A DNA stretch of 64,000 nt from positions 3,558,001 to 3,622,000 of the forward strand of contig OY282382.1 in NCBI GenBank assembly GCA_958295905.1, given 5' to 3'. This DNA comes from an uncultured Vicinamibacterales bacterium. GTDB taxonomy: Bacteria > Acidobacteriota > Vicinamibacteria > Vicinamibacterales > UBA8438. Under the pieces are notes generated by a model. That model saw only the letters and a program-made list of their open reading frames with translations, ran no database searches and was not told the origin of the DNA. Shown in pieces: positions 52,316-61,286 of the stretch. Position 1 is the first letter of the stretch; every line of letters starts with the position of its first letter. Made by a program: the position numbers and the translations under genes.

Positions 52316-55123
52316 ATGATGGCGATGAACGACCGCCGGCTGATCGAGGACTACCTGCCACTGGGCGCGCTCAATGCCATTGCGTCCAAGGAGAAGCTGC
52401 ATCCGCGGCGGTACGTGGAACTGGTCCACTACTGGCCGGCCCGCCGCCCGATCACCGCCTCGCGCGCCGCCATCTACGCGGCGCTGGTCTCCGCGCCGAA
52501 CTCCGACGCCGAACGGGAAGATGCGGCGTCGTTCGTCGCCCGGCTCGCGGCGTTCAAGCCCGATTCGGAAGTCGTCCGGGAAGCTGGCGTTCGCATCAGG
52601 CAGGCGCGTGGCGGGCGCAGGCCGAAGGTGCTTGATCTGTTCGCCGGTGGAGGAGCGATTCCGCTGGAGGCCGCCCGCCTTGGTTGCGAGAGCCATGCCG
52701 TCGACTACAACCCGGTGGCGCACCTGATCGAGTTGTGCACGCTGGTGTACCCGCAGCAGTTCGGGCCGAAGCTCGCGGACGACTTCGAACGCTGGAGCCG
52801 CGTCCTGCTCGAACGAATGCGGCAGGACATCGGCAACCTGTACCCGTCCGTCCAGGTGCCGGCGACCGGGGACGTGGCGAAGCAGGCTCAGCTATTCTCC
52901 GCTCCTGTCCGGGGGAGTGTAGCTCCCGTTCGGCGGACCGCTCTCGTAGCCTGCATCTGGGCGCGCACGGTCCCCTGCCGCCGGCCCGGCTGCGCCGCGC
53001 CGGTGCCGCTCGTTCGCCAGGCTTGGCTGCGCAAGAAGGGCGGTGCGGTGGCCGCCGTCCCCCGAATCGAAGACGGCGACCGCCTGCGCTGGAACATCGT
53101 TTCGGGCGCGTCCATCCGTGAGGTTTCCCAGCACGAGGAGCAGACCGGCGCAGGGCAGGCGGTCTGCGTGGCGTGCCACACGCCCGTTCCCTCCGGTTAC
53201 GTCAAGGACATGGCAATCGCGGGACGGATGAAGGAATCCCTCGCCGCTGTGGTCGTGGACGGCCAACGGTCCAAGCTCTACCTGCCGCCCACCGCCGCGG
53301 CGTTGCCGGATGACGACGAATGTCTGAGTCGGCTTGACGCGTTGCTGAACGAGACCGGGCTGGATTTGCTCGACGAACAGATGAATACGGCGGACTCCAC
53401 GACGGTTGCTGGACGTGGCTACGGTATTTCGCTTTGGCGCGAGCTCTTCACCCCCCGGCAACTGCTCGTCCTGTTCACGCTCGTCAAGCACATGCGGCAA
53501 ACCCATGCCGAGATGCGTGACGAGGGCATGGCCGAGGATCGGGCGCGGGCGCTCGCGACCTTTTTCGCGATGGCGTTCGGCCGCTTCGTCATCATGTTCA
53601 ACAAGTTCTCTCGATGGGAACCGAAAGATCAGATTACTAGGGGCGCCATTGGTGATCGGCAAGCGCTCAAGATGATTTACGACTTTTCCGACATCAATCC
53701 CTTCGCAAAGACGACCGGAAGTCTCCCCTTCGCACTGGACCGGGAAGCCTACTGCATCCGCGAGCTCGCCAAGATCGGCAATTCATCGATCGTCACGCGC
53801 GGCAGCGCGGAGAAGCTCTTCTACGACGACGAAACCTTCGACGCCGTGATCACCGACCCGCCCTACTACAGCAGCATCTACTACGCGGACCTGTCGGCGT
53901 TCTTCTACGTGTGGCTGAAGCGGATCGTCGGCGACCTCTACCCGGAGCACTTCACCCTTCCCGCGCCCCCGAAGCGGCGGGAGGCGGTCGCCCAGCCGAG
54001 CGAGCACGGCGGGGATACACAGAAGGCGAACGCCCACTACCAAGACCTGATGCGCCGCTCGTTCACCGAGGCGCGGCGTGTGCTGAAGCCGGGCGCGCCG
54101 CTCGTCTGCGTCTACGCGCACCGCACGACGGAGGGCTGGGCCACGCTGATTTCGGCGCTGGTCGACGCCGGGCTGACGGTCACCGAGGCGTGGCCGGTGC
54201 AAACGGAGTCGCGCGGACGGGTGAACGCGCTCGGGGCCGCGGCGCTCTCCGACAGCATCTTCTTCGTCGCGCGGCGGCGGGACGACACTGGTGCCGGGCA
54301 GTACGAGACTGACGTGAAGCCGGAGCTGCACCGCATCGCGCGGGAGCGGGTGACGACGCTGTGGGCCGGCGGCAAGGGGATCGGCGGCGCGGACCTCCTG
54401 ATGGCCGCGGTCGGCGCCGGGCTGCGCGCCTACACCCGGTTCGCACGGGTCGAGTACGCCAACGGCGAGCCGGCGCCGGCCGAGCGCTATCTGCGCGAGG
54501 TCGAGGGGGTCGTGCTGGACGTGATGCTCGACGAGATCTTCGGTCTCCGCGGCGCGGCGGTCGGGTCGGTGGATGCGCTGACGCGGTTCTACATCCTGTG
54601 GCGGTTCACCTACCGCGAGTCGCCGATCGAGGCCGGCGACGCCTACGTCTTCTGTTATCCGCAGGGGATCGAGGTCGATGGTACCGGCGGCATCTGCGGG
54701 CCGGCCCCGGCGCTGGTCGAGAAGATCCGCGGTAAGGGCAGCGGCAAGTTCCGTGTCCGTACCTTCGAGGAGCGCGGCGGCGACGAGAATCTAGGCGTCG
54801 GTGAAGACGGCAGGCCGGCTTCGCTCATCGACGTCGTCCACCGGCTGCTCTGGCTGCTCGATCACCGGCCCGCGGCGCTTCCCGCGTTTTTCCGGAAAGC
54901 GCATCCGAATACGGAGCAACTCCGCCTGGTCACGCAGGCGCTCTGCGCTCCGGTCCTCGGCGGCCCGCGGGCACAGGATGTGGCGCCGACCGCGGAGCTG
55001 CGCGCCCTCGCTAGGCTGAACGCCAACTGGCGGAGCGTAGTCGAAGGCGGGGCGTTCGCGCGGGAGACCGAGACGCGGATCACCGGACAGCGGGAACTGG
55101 TTCTGGAAAGCGACGACCGATGA
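52316..55123 (+). CDS. DUF1156 DNA methyltransferase
   Basis: I use ATG 52316; GTG 52310 and ATG 52325 are also in frame. The N-terminus has the DUF1156 signature (IEDYLPLGALNAIASKEKL, VHYWPARRPITASRAAIYAAL). The SAM-binding motif DLFAGGGAIPLEAARLGC follows at about 105, a zinc-ribbon-like insert has CRRPGC and CVACH, and the catalytic motif is VITDPPYYSSIYYADLSAFF. The length, about 935 residues, fits the COG1743 adenine-specific methylases associated with type 3 BREX (PglXI) and other defence loci. It probably marks host DNA. Its stop overlaps the DUF499 start (ATGA). Confidence 0.9.
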   Translation: MMAMNDRRLIEDYLPLGALNAIASKEKLHPRRYVELVHYWPARRPITASRAAIYAALVSAPNSDAEREDAASFVARLAAFKPDSEVVREAGVRIRQARGGRRPKVLDLFAGGGAIPLEAARLGCESHAVDYNPVAHLIELCTLVYPQQFGPKLADDFERWSRVLLERMRQDIGNLYPSVQVPATGDVAKQAQLFSAPVRGSVAPVRRTALVACIWARTVPCRRPGCAAPVPLVRQAWLRKKGGAVAAVPRIEDGDRLRWNIVSGASIREVSQHEEQTGAGQAVCVACHTPVPSGYVKDMAIAGRMKESLAAVVVDGQRSKLYLPPTAAALPDDDECLSRLDALLNETGLDLLDEQMNTADSTTVAGRGYGISLWRELFTPRQLLVLFTLVKHMRQTHAEMRDEGMAEDRARALATFFAMAFGRFVIMFNKFSRWEPKDQITRGAIGDRQALKMIYDFSDINPFAKTTGSLPFALDREAYCIRELAKIGNSSIVTRGSAEKLFYDDETFDAVITDPPYYSSIYYADLSAFFYVWLKRIVGDLYPEHFTLPAPPKRREAVAQPSEHGGDTQKANAHYQDLMRRSFTEARRVLKPGAPLVCVYAHRTTEGWATLISALVDAGLTVTEAWPVQTESRGRVNALGAAALSDSIFFVARRRDDTGAGQYETDVKPELHRIARERVTTLWAGGKGIGGADLLMAAVGAGLRAYTRFARVEYANGEPAPAERYLREVEGVVLDVMLDEIFGLRGAAVGSVDALTRFYILWRFTYRESPIEAGDAYVFCYPQGIEVDGTGGICGPAPALVEKIRGKGSGKFRVRTFEERGGDENLGVGEDGRPASLIDVVHRLLWLLDHRPAALPAFFRKAHPNTEQLRLVTQALCAPVLGGPRAQDVAPTAELRALARLNANWRSVVEGGAFARETETRITGQRELVLESDDR

Positions 55124-58026
55124 GCGAAAGACTTCGCCCGTGGCTCGAGTGCGTCGAGCTGCACCCCGACGTCCTCTCGGACGAATTCTCGGAGGACGTC
55201 TTCGCGCTCGACCTCGGCGCGTTGTCCGACCACCTGATCGGGGCCGACGCCGGCCTGCCGGCCGCGGAGTTGCCGCGTGTGCCGGCCGTCTACCGGGACG
55301 CGGACAGCTTCTTTCAGGCGTCGTACCTGACCGGCGGCCTGCGGGCGCTGCTCGACGACGTGTTCGGGCGGCTGGCCGGCGCGCGGGGCAACCGCGTGCT
55401 CAAGCTGCTGACCCCGTTCGGGGGCGGCAAGTCGCACACGCTGGCCGCGCTGCTGCACGGCGCCCGGTCGCGGCGGGCGCTCGACGCGCTGCCGGAAGCG
55501 GCCGGGTTGCCGCGGCTGGACGGCGTGCGGGTGGCGGTGGTCGACGGGCAGTTCTTCGACGCGACCACCGGCAAGCGGGCGCCGGCGGAGACGTTCGCGG
55601 CGCGGACCGTCTGGGGCTGGATTGCGTGGGCGCTCGGCGGGCGGGACGGTTACGAGGTCGTCCGGGCGCAGGACGAGGCGCGCGTCGCCCCCGGCGGCGA
55701 CGAGATCATCGCGCTGCTCCGCCGCGGCCCGAGCCTGATCCTGATCGACGAGTTGCTGGAGTATCTGATCAGCGCGGGGGGCGTGCGCGTCGAGCGGACC
55801 ACGCTCCGCGACGAGACGCTGTCGTTCCTGAAGCGGCTGACGGTGGCGGTGGGTGCCGTGGATGACGCGGTGCTGGTCTACTCGTTGCAGTCGAGCAAGC
55901 GCGAATCGCTCGAATACACAAGCCTGCTGCGGACCGTCGAGCATCTGGCCGCCCGCAAGGACCAGCGCCGGGAACCGGTCGAGGGGAACGAGATCCTGAA
56001 CGTCATCCAGCGGCGGCTGCTGGCGGCGCCGCCCGATCCGCGGGCGGCGGGCGGCGCGGCCGAGGCGTGGCGGCGGGTGTTCACCCGGATGCGCCGCGCC
56101 TACGCGCAGAGCGACGCGGAACGGCGGCAGGCGGAAGAGGACGGGCTGGCGCTCCGCGACCGGATCACGGCCGCCTACCCGTTCCATCCGGCGCTGATCG
56201 ACGTGATGCGGGAGCGCTGGGCGGCCGTGCCGGAGTTCCAGCGGACGCGCGGCGCGCTGCGGTTCCTGGCGTCCTGCCTCCGCGCGGCGCACCGCGCCGG
56301 CGGATCGCGCGCGCTGCTCGGTCCCGGCGACGTTCCCGTGCGGGACAACGACGTGCGCCTCGCCTTCTTCAAGGAGGTGGGCCAGCGCGAAGACTTCCTC
56401 GCCTGCTTGGAGCACGACTTCGTGGGCGCGAACGCGCGCACCCGGCGGATCGACGACCGGCGCGCCCGCGAGGTCACCGCTGAGGCGGGCCGGCGGCCCG
56501 CCACCCGCCTCGCCACGACGATGCTCCTGTACTCGTTCGGCGGCCTGCGCCGCGCCGCCGGCGACGACGGCGACCTGCTGCCGCCGGGCATCGGCGAAGC
56601 GGACCTGCTGGATGTCGGCATCGGCCCCGACCTGGACGGCACGACCGCGCAGGCGTGCCTCAAGGAGCTCCGGGAGCAGTGCTTATACCTCCACTTCGAC
56701 GGCGTGCGCTACCGCTTCAAGAAGGACCCCAACGTCACTCTGCTCGTCGAGCAGGAGGCCGACGCGGTCGCCCGCGACGAAGCCGGCGTGCGCGCCCGCA
56801 TTCTGGCGCTGATCGATGAACGCCTTGCCGGCCGCCGATCCGCCGTCGTCTGGCCGGCGAAGTCCGACGAGGTGCCCGACTGCGACGCGCAGTTCCTGAT
56901 CGCGTACCTGCCGATCGAATTCGCCGCGCTGTCGGCGGCCGAGCAACAGGAGAAGGCACAGGAAATCTGCGAGCAGTACGGCAGCCGCCCGCGCGAGTTT
57001 CGGAACGGCTTGGGGCTGGCCGTGCCGGCCGTCGATCAGGGGGAAGTGCTGCGCCGCGCCGTGCGCTACCTGCTTGCCATCGAGCGGGTTGAGAGCCGGT
57101 GGCGCGAGCACAACCTGACGGACACACAGAAAGCCCAGCTTCGGGAACGCGGAGCCACCGAAGGGGCGGCGGCCGAATCCGCCCTGCTCAAGCTGTATCC
57201 GGAGGTCTGGCTGCCTGCGTCCGCCGAGGGCGCGCTGACGCTGGACGCGGTCGGCCTGGGCGGCCGGCCGCTCCAGACGACGCTCGACGAGAAGAAGCGC
57301 GCCCGCATCCACGAGCGCCTGATGGAGCTGCTGACGACCGTGCGCAAGAAGGTCTTCGGCAGCGTCGCGCCGGGCAAGATCGTCGAGCTGTACCGCCTCG
57401 GCGACGACGCTGGCGATCCCGGCATCCCGACCGACAAGGTGGTCGCCGGTTTCTTCTCGTTCCTCGGCTTCCCGCGGCTGCACGCCGCCGACGTCGTGCG
57501 CACGGCGATCGCCCGCGGTGTCGAGCTCGGCCTATTCGCCTACACGACCGGCCGGCCCGCGCTCGGCGACGACGGGCGGTACCGGCTCGACCGGAGCCGC
57601 ACCGCGTTCGAACGGACGGTCGCGGAGGACGAAATCGACCTCGACTCCGGTTTTCTCATCGCGCCCGCCGCGCTGCCGGAGCCGGAGAAGCCGGCCGCGG
57701 CGCCGATCTCGACCAGTGGCGGCGGAGACGACGACGCCCGCTACCCGGCACCCGGCGGCGCCGGCGCGATTCGGGAGCGGACGGGCGTGACCGCCGGGGC
57801 GGAGCCCGCCGCCCAGGGTTCGCACGACTTCACCATTTCGTTCGTCGCCGACCGAAACGAGTTGTACGCCGCCTGGAACGCGCTGGCCAACCTCGCCGAC
57901 GCGGCCGGAAAGGTCTCGGTCCGCGTGCAGGCCGCGTCGGACAAGGGTTTCGACCCCGCCGGCATCGAGAACGGCGTCCTGGAACCGTTGCGGGAACTCG
58001 GGCTGATCGATGACGATCAGGCGTGA
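55120..58026 (+). CDS. DUF499 P-loop ATPase
   Basis: The 968-residue protein starts at ATG 55120, overlapping the methyltransferase stop by four bases. The Walker A motif is TPFGGGKSHTLAAL (98-111) and Walker B is LILIDELLEYLI near 210. DUF499/COG1483 ATPases accompany DUF1156 methylases in many defence loci and correspond to the BrxC-like ATPase of type 3 BREX. The C-terminal region has an acidic, glycine-rich linker (STSGGGDDDARYPAPGGAG) and a final domain DFTISFVADRNELYAAWNAL. Co-translation with the methylase argues for one complex. Confidence 0.9.
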   Translation: MSERLRPWLECVELHPDVLSDEFSEDVFALDLGALSDHLIGADAGLPAAELPRVPAVYRDADSFFQASYLTGGLRALLDDVFGRLAGARGNRVLKLLTPFGGGKSHTLAALLHGARSRRALDALPEAAGLPRLDGVRVAVVDGQFFDATTGKRAPAETFAARTVWGWIAWALGGRDGYEVVRAQDEARVAPGGDEIIALLRRGPSLILIDELLEYLISAGGVRVERTTLRDETLSFLKRLTVAVGAVDDAVLVYSLQSSKRESLEYTSLLRTVEHLAARKDQRREPVEGNEILNVIQRRLLAAPPDPRAAGGAAEAWRRVFTRMRRAYAQSDAERRQAEEDGLALRDRITAAYPFHPALIDVMRERWAAVPEFQRTRGALRFLASCLRAAHRAGGSRALLGPGDVPVRDNDVRLAFFKEVGQREDFLACLEHDFVGANARTRRIDDRRAREVTAEAGRRPATRLATTMLLYSFGGLRRAAGDDGDLLPPGIGEADLLDVGIGPDLDGTTAQACLKELREQCLYLHFDGVRYRFKKDPNVTLLVEQEADAVARDEAGVRARILALIDERLAGRRSAVVWPAKSDEVPDCDAQFLIAYLPIEFAALSAAEQQEKAQEICEQYGSRPREFRNGLGLAVPAVDQGEVLRRAVRYLLAIERVESRWREHNLTDTQKAQLRERGATEGAAAESALLKLYPEVWLPASAEGALTLDAVGLGGRPLQTTLDEKKRARIHERLMELLTTVRKKVFGSVAPGKIVELYRLGDDAGDPGIPTDKVVAGFFSFLGFPRLHAADVVRTAIARGVELGLFAYTTGRPALGDDGRYRLDRSRTAFERTVAEDEIDLDSGFLIAPAALPEPEKPAAAPISTSGGGDDDARYPAPGGAGAIRERTGVTAGAEPAAQGSHDFTISFVADRNELYAAWNALANLADAAGKVSVRVQAASDKGFDPAGIENGVLEPLRELGLIDDDQA

Positions 58027-58079
58027 CGTGCTGCCGGTGTCCTGAACGAGCTCATCGGTCCATGATGGGGATCTGCTGA

Positions 58080-59093
58080 ATGGCGCGCTCCGGCCTCCTG
58101 CTCGATCTCGTTCGTGCCGGCGCGCGCGGCGATCGGGCGCTGTTCCGAAAATCGCTGGAAGCGCTCGTCACGGAAGAGCGGGCCAAGCAGCATCACGTGC
58201 TGGCAGACCGCCTTGCGGCGCATCTTCAGCCCGACGGAGGGCGACCGGCGGGCGGTACGCCGCCGTCGCCGCGGCGCAACGGGCCGGCCGCGGAGCTGTA
58301 CCACGAGACGGCGCCGGAGCGCAGGTTGGACGATCTCGTGCTTCCCGGCCCGGTGATCGACGCCGGCCGGGAGCTGATCGAGGAGCACGAACGCAGCGAC
58401 CTGCTGCGTGCGCACAATCTGGAGCCGAGGCACCGCATTCTGCTGACCGGCCCGCCCGGCAACGGCAAGACCTCGTTCGCCGAGGCGCTGGCGGCGGAAC
58501 TGGCGGTCCCGCTGCTCTCCGTCCGCTACGAGTCGCTGATCGCCAGTTATCTCGGCGAGACCGCCGTCCGGTTCTCCCGCCTCTTCGATCAGGTGCGGAC
58601 CCGTCGCTGCGTCCTCTTCTTCGACGAATTCGACGTGGTTGGAAAGGAGCGCGGCGATGTGCACGAAACGGGCGAGATTAAGCGGGTCGTCAGCTCGCTC
58701 CTGCTGCAGATCGACACGCTGCCGAGTTACGTCGTCGCCGTCTCCGCGACGAATCACCCGGAACTGCTCGACCGCGCCGTGTGGCGCCGCTTTCAGCTTC
58801 GGCTCGCACTGCCCGCGCCAACGCCTGCGCTCGCTCGAGAGTGGTTTCGACGCTTCGAGCAACGCTTCGAGTCGAAACTGGTTCCCGCTCCGTCCACCCT
58901 CGCCAAGCGTCTTCACGGCCTGAGCTTCGCGGAGCTGGAGCAGTTCTGCCTCGACGTGCAGCGGCATCACGTGTTGAAACTGCCGGAGAGCGACGTGCGC
59001 GCCATCGTCGCGGAACGGTTGAAGCAGTGGCGGAAGCGCGTGCCGGCTACCGGCAGCCGCGCGACGATGCCGGCGGACGACGACAATGCCTGA
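58080..59093 (+). CDS. AAA ATPase, IetA-like
   Basis: The 337-residue protein starts at ATG 58080, 54 bp after the DUF499 stop. The N-terminal helical region is followed by a single AAA module: Walker A GPPGNGKTSF (124-133), Walker B CVLFFDEFD (177-185), sensor VVAVSATNHPELLDRAVWRRF with its arginine finger. ATPases of this kind are usually encoded directly upstream of an S8 subtilisin-like protease; that pair was reported as the IetAS anti-phage system. Here the next frame begins 8 bp before its stop and is the start of such a protease, now broken. Confidence 0.85.
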   Translation: MARSGLLLDLVRAGARGDRALFRKSLEALVTEERAKQHHVLADRLAAHLQPDGGRPAGGTPPSPRRNGPAAELYHETAPERRLDDLVLPGPVIDAGRELIEEHERSDLLRAHNLEPRHRILLTGPPGNGKTSFAEALAAELAVPLLSVRYESLIASYLGETAVRFSRLFDQVRTRRCVLFFDEFDVVGKERGDVHETGEIKRVVSSLLLQIDTLPSYVVAVSATNHPELLDRAVWRRFQLRLALPAPTPALAREWFRRFEQRFESKLVPAPSTLAKRLHGLSFAELEQFCLDVQRHHVLKLPESDVRAIVAERLKQWRKRVPATGSRATMPADDDNA

Positions 59094-59250
59094 ACGTCCG
59101 CTGCTGATCCTGCAAAATCCTGGTGAACCGCTTCCAGGCCTCAAGAGACGTGGCGGCGGTGGCGCGCCCTCACTTCCCGAGCCGCGCGCGAAAGGTCGAG
59201 CGGCTGGAACCGAAGTTCGAGAAACTGCAGAGCCAGCGCAGCCAGCGCAC
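59086..59250 (+). pseudogene. S8 peptidase N-terminal remnant (IetS-like), frameshifted
   Basis: ATG 59086 overlaps the AAA gene end. The first frame reads MPERPLLILQNPGEPLPGLK then RRGGGGA. The expected continuation is in another frame: ARPHFPSRARKVERLEPKFE then KLQS. Together these are the characteristic N-terminus of the S8 peptidases that follow IetA-type ATPases. The subtilisin domain itself, with its Asp-His-Ser triad, is nowhere in the window. The protease is thus both frameshifted and truncated. Confidence 0.65.
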
Positions 59251-59760
59251 CCCAGCCCACAGGCGCCGGAACTCGGCGCGCTGCATGGGCGTGACCTCCG
59301 TCCCTCATCTTTCCATGTGCGCCGGGCTCCTGCGTCGGAATTCGAACCACGTGCGAGGCGCGTTCCCAGGCGCCCGGCGCTCGCGCGCCCGGCTCGCCAC
59401 AGCCGGCGCTGCGCCGCCGGCCGACGCTCCACGAACAAGCTCTCGCCCGAGCGCTTGGTGACCGGAGCGGCCCCGCCCCGACAGCGCGGCGCGGCGTAGT
59501 CCCGCCGCCGCACCGCATCGCCGCCTTCCGAAAGCAGCGTGGCGGGCACGCCGACGCCGGCATCGACAACAGGATCGCTTCGGACGGGTCCAGCTCGGTG
59601 TCGGCGGCTGAGTCCGCCTCGGCCGCCGGCACCGCCTCGACGCGCTGATGCGCGACCCCTTCGGGACGAGCCGGACAAGCGCTGAGCCGTTCCGCGTCCT
59701 GTTCGCGCACTTCAGGGTAGACGCGGCGGCGCCCGGCTCTGTAATCGGATCGGCCGATAC
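59251..59760. other. Degraded intergenic stretch after the defence island
   Basis: Several open frames cross this region on both strands, but none has a domain, convincing start or consistent composition. It appears to be scrambled remnants between the broken protease and the outer-membrane-protein fragment. Confidence 0.35.
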
Positions 59761-60066
59761 TATCCTCCAACGTACAGAGGCGGCGCGTGGCCGGCGGACA
59801 TCGACACGGACGCCGCGAACATCCGCTGCGGGGGCTACGGGAACGGCGTCAAGAGGAGCGGGTGCTTGAACGTGCCGTACCCCGAGTACAGGGAGACACG
59901 CCGCAACTGGCTCCTCGTCCAGCCTGGGTTGGGGCTGGACGTGCGGATCTGGCGCGGGGCCAAGTTCCGGGCGCTGATGGACATGCTCGGCGTCGTGAAC
60001 CGCGACTGGGGCGTGGAGTGGGCGCCCCGGGTATCCGCCCGCGTCGTGATCGGGTTCGGGCGCTGA
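59761..60066 (+). pseudogene. Outer-membrane protein C-terminal fragment
   Basis: A frame without a start codon reads PTYRGGAWPADIDTDAANIR, CGGYGNGVKRSGCLNVPYPE, then NWLLVQPGLGLDVRIWRGAK and ends ARVVIGFGR with TGA at 60066. The last strands alternate hydrophobic residues and look like the final hairpins of a beta-barrel. The only in-frame start is TTG 59866, inside the fragment. It is the 3' end of a lost outer-membrane protein gene. Confidence 0.55.
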
Positions 60067-60226
60067 GGGGGTAACCGTGCCGGCTTTGCCCGCCTCCATG
60101 CAGGCAGGAGGTGAGTCACGAAGGGCCACACCCTCGTCGGCCGCGGCGCCGTCGCCGCGGCCGCCCCCGCGGTCGCGCTCTTCGCGCCGCTCGTCAAGAA
60201 CTCATGTGAACGTACGTCATCAGGAG

Positions 60227-60387
60227 CATCCCACGCTGACTGCGCGTGAGGGCTCGCCCCCGATTCGCGGGGTCGCCATCGTCTTGCCGACCGGTCGGTG
60301 CCGCGTGAGTCCCACGATTCCGCCCGTCCGGAGCCCCAGGACCCGCCACGATTCCGCCTGCGCACGGCGGTGGCGGAGCGTGGGATG
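60227..60387 (-). repeat. Family A MITE-like repeat, copy 4 (inverted)
   Basis: 161 bp with CAGGAGCATCCCACGCT at the left and AGCGTGGGATGGTCCTG at the right, a nearly perfect 17-bp inverted pair. The orientation is opposite to the other three copies. It lies 65 bp upstream of the Uma2 gene. The 60067-60226 stretch before it shows no gene. Confidence 0.8.
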
Positions 60388-60452
60388 GTCCTGCGTACGT
60401 CATCCCGGCGGGTTGATGAGGACGATCTGCGGCCGTACACTGGAAGACAGGG

Positions 60453-61010
60453 ATGGCGGTTCTCCAACGGCGCGAGCTCGTCACGGCGGAGGAGCTGTTC
60501 GACAGCGCGGACGACGGCTATCGCTACGAGCTGGTGCGGGGAGAGCGGATCCGAATGGACCCGACCGGCGGGCGGCACGCCGCCGTGGCCGTCCGCATCG
60601 CCCGGCTGCTCGACGAGTACGTCGAGGCGCACGACCTCGGCGTCTGCGGTACCGCGGAACCGGGCTTCGTTCTGCAGCGGGCCCCGGACGTCGTCCGGGC
60701 GCCCGACGTGTCGTTCGTCGCCAAGGCGCGCATTCCCGAAGCGGGCATCCCCGCCGCCTACTGGCCGGGCCCGCCGGACCTCGCCGTCGAGGTCGTGTCT
60801 CCTTCCGATCGGCTCGCCGACGTGCATGGCAAGATCGCCGAGTACTTCGCGGCCGGCACGCGTCTGGTCTGGCTGGTCGAGCCTGCCGCGCGGGTCGTCT
60901 ACGCCTATCGATCGCAGCATGACGTGCAGGTGATCGGGGGCGGCGGCGAGTTGACCGGCGGCGAGGTGCTGCCGGGATTCCGGTGCCCGGTGCGGCGGCT
61001 GTTTCCGTAG
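60453..61010 (+). CDS. Uma2 family (DUF820) putative endonuclease
   Basis: The 185-residue protein starts at ATG 60453. It has the PD-(D/E)xK-like Uma2 fold: LVTAEELFDSADDGYRYELV, RAPDVSFVAKARIP, and the core DLAVEVVSPSDRLADVHGKI with AEYFAAGTRLVWLVEP. Catalytic D and E-x-V positions are intact. These proteins occur in many copies in cyanobacteria and other bacteria; nuclease activity is predicted from fold, and a biological role is not established. Confidence 0.88.
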   Translation: MAVLQRRELVTAEELFDSADDGYRYELVRGERIRMDPTGGRHAAVAVRIARLLDEYVEAHDLGVCGTAEPGFVLQRAPDVVRAPDVSFVAKARIPEAGIPAAYWPGPPDLAVEVVSPSDRLADVHGKIAEYFAAGTRLVWLVEPAARVVYAYRSQHDVQVIGGGGELTGGEVLPGFRCPVRRLFP

Positions 61011-61286
61011 CCGGGCCCGCTCCGCCTGCCGTCCGCCGCGCCGGGCGGCGGCTTCACCTGACGGGCCGCGGGCGTGGAGCACGGCGGGGGGGGAGGTCGG
61101 TGCGGAGGATCTGCGGGCCGGCCGGCGTGTCATGGCGGCCGGTAATCATCGGCGTCCTACGAGCCCGCGGCGAAGGCCCCCGTCGCATTCCGGCGCGACG
61201 GGATGTTCACCACGGACTCCCAGGGTGTCGGCGCGGCCGGCGCGCTCCGACCGCCGACGGGGGGCGCCGGCCTGGGCGCCGGCCCG
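61011..61286. other. Intergenic stretch with degraded composite-repeat text
   Basis: No gene is supported. Near 61165-61225, AGCCCGCGGCGAAGGCCCCC and TTCACCACGGACTCCCAGG resemble the inverted ends of the composite repeats at 23, 25 and 34.9 kb, here only about 60 bp apart. It separates the convergent Uma2 and TonB-receptor genes. Confidence 0.4.

Noticed and set aside
46034-58026. Naming the locus type 3 BREX or DISARM outright
   Set aside because: PglZ, BrxA and BrxF, and DrmA and DrmB, are not seen in the window, so only a partial resemblance is supportable.
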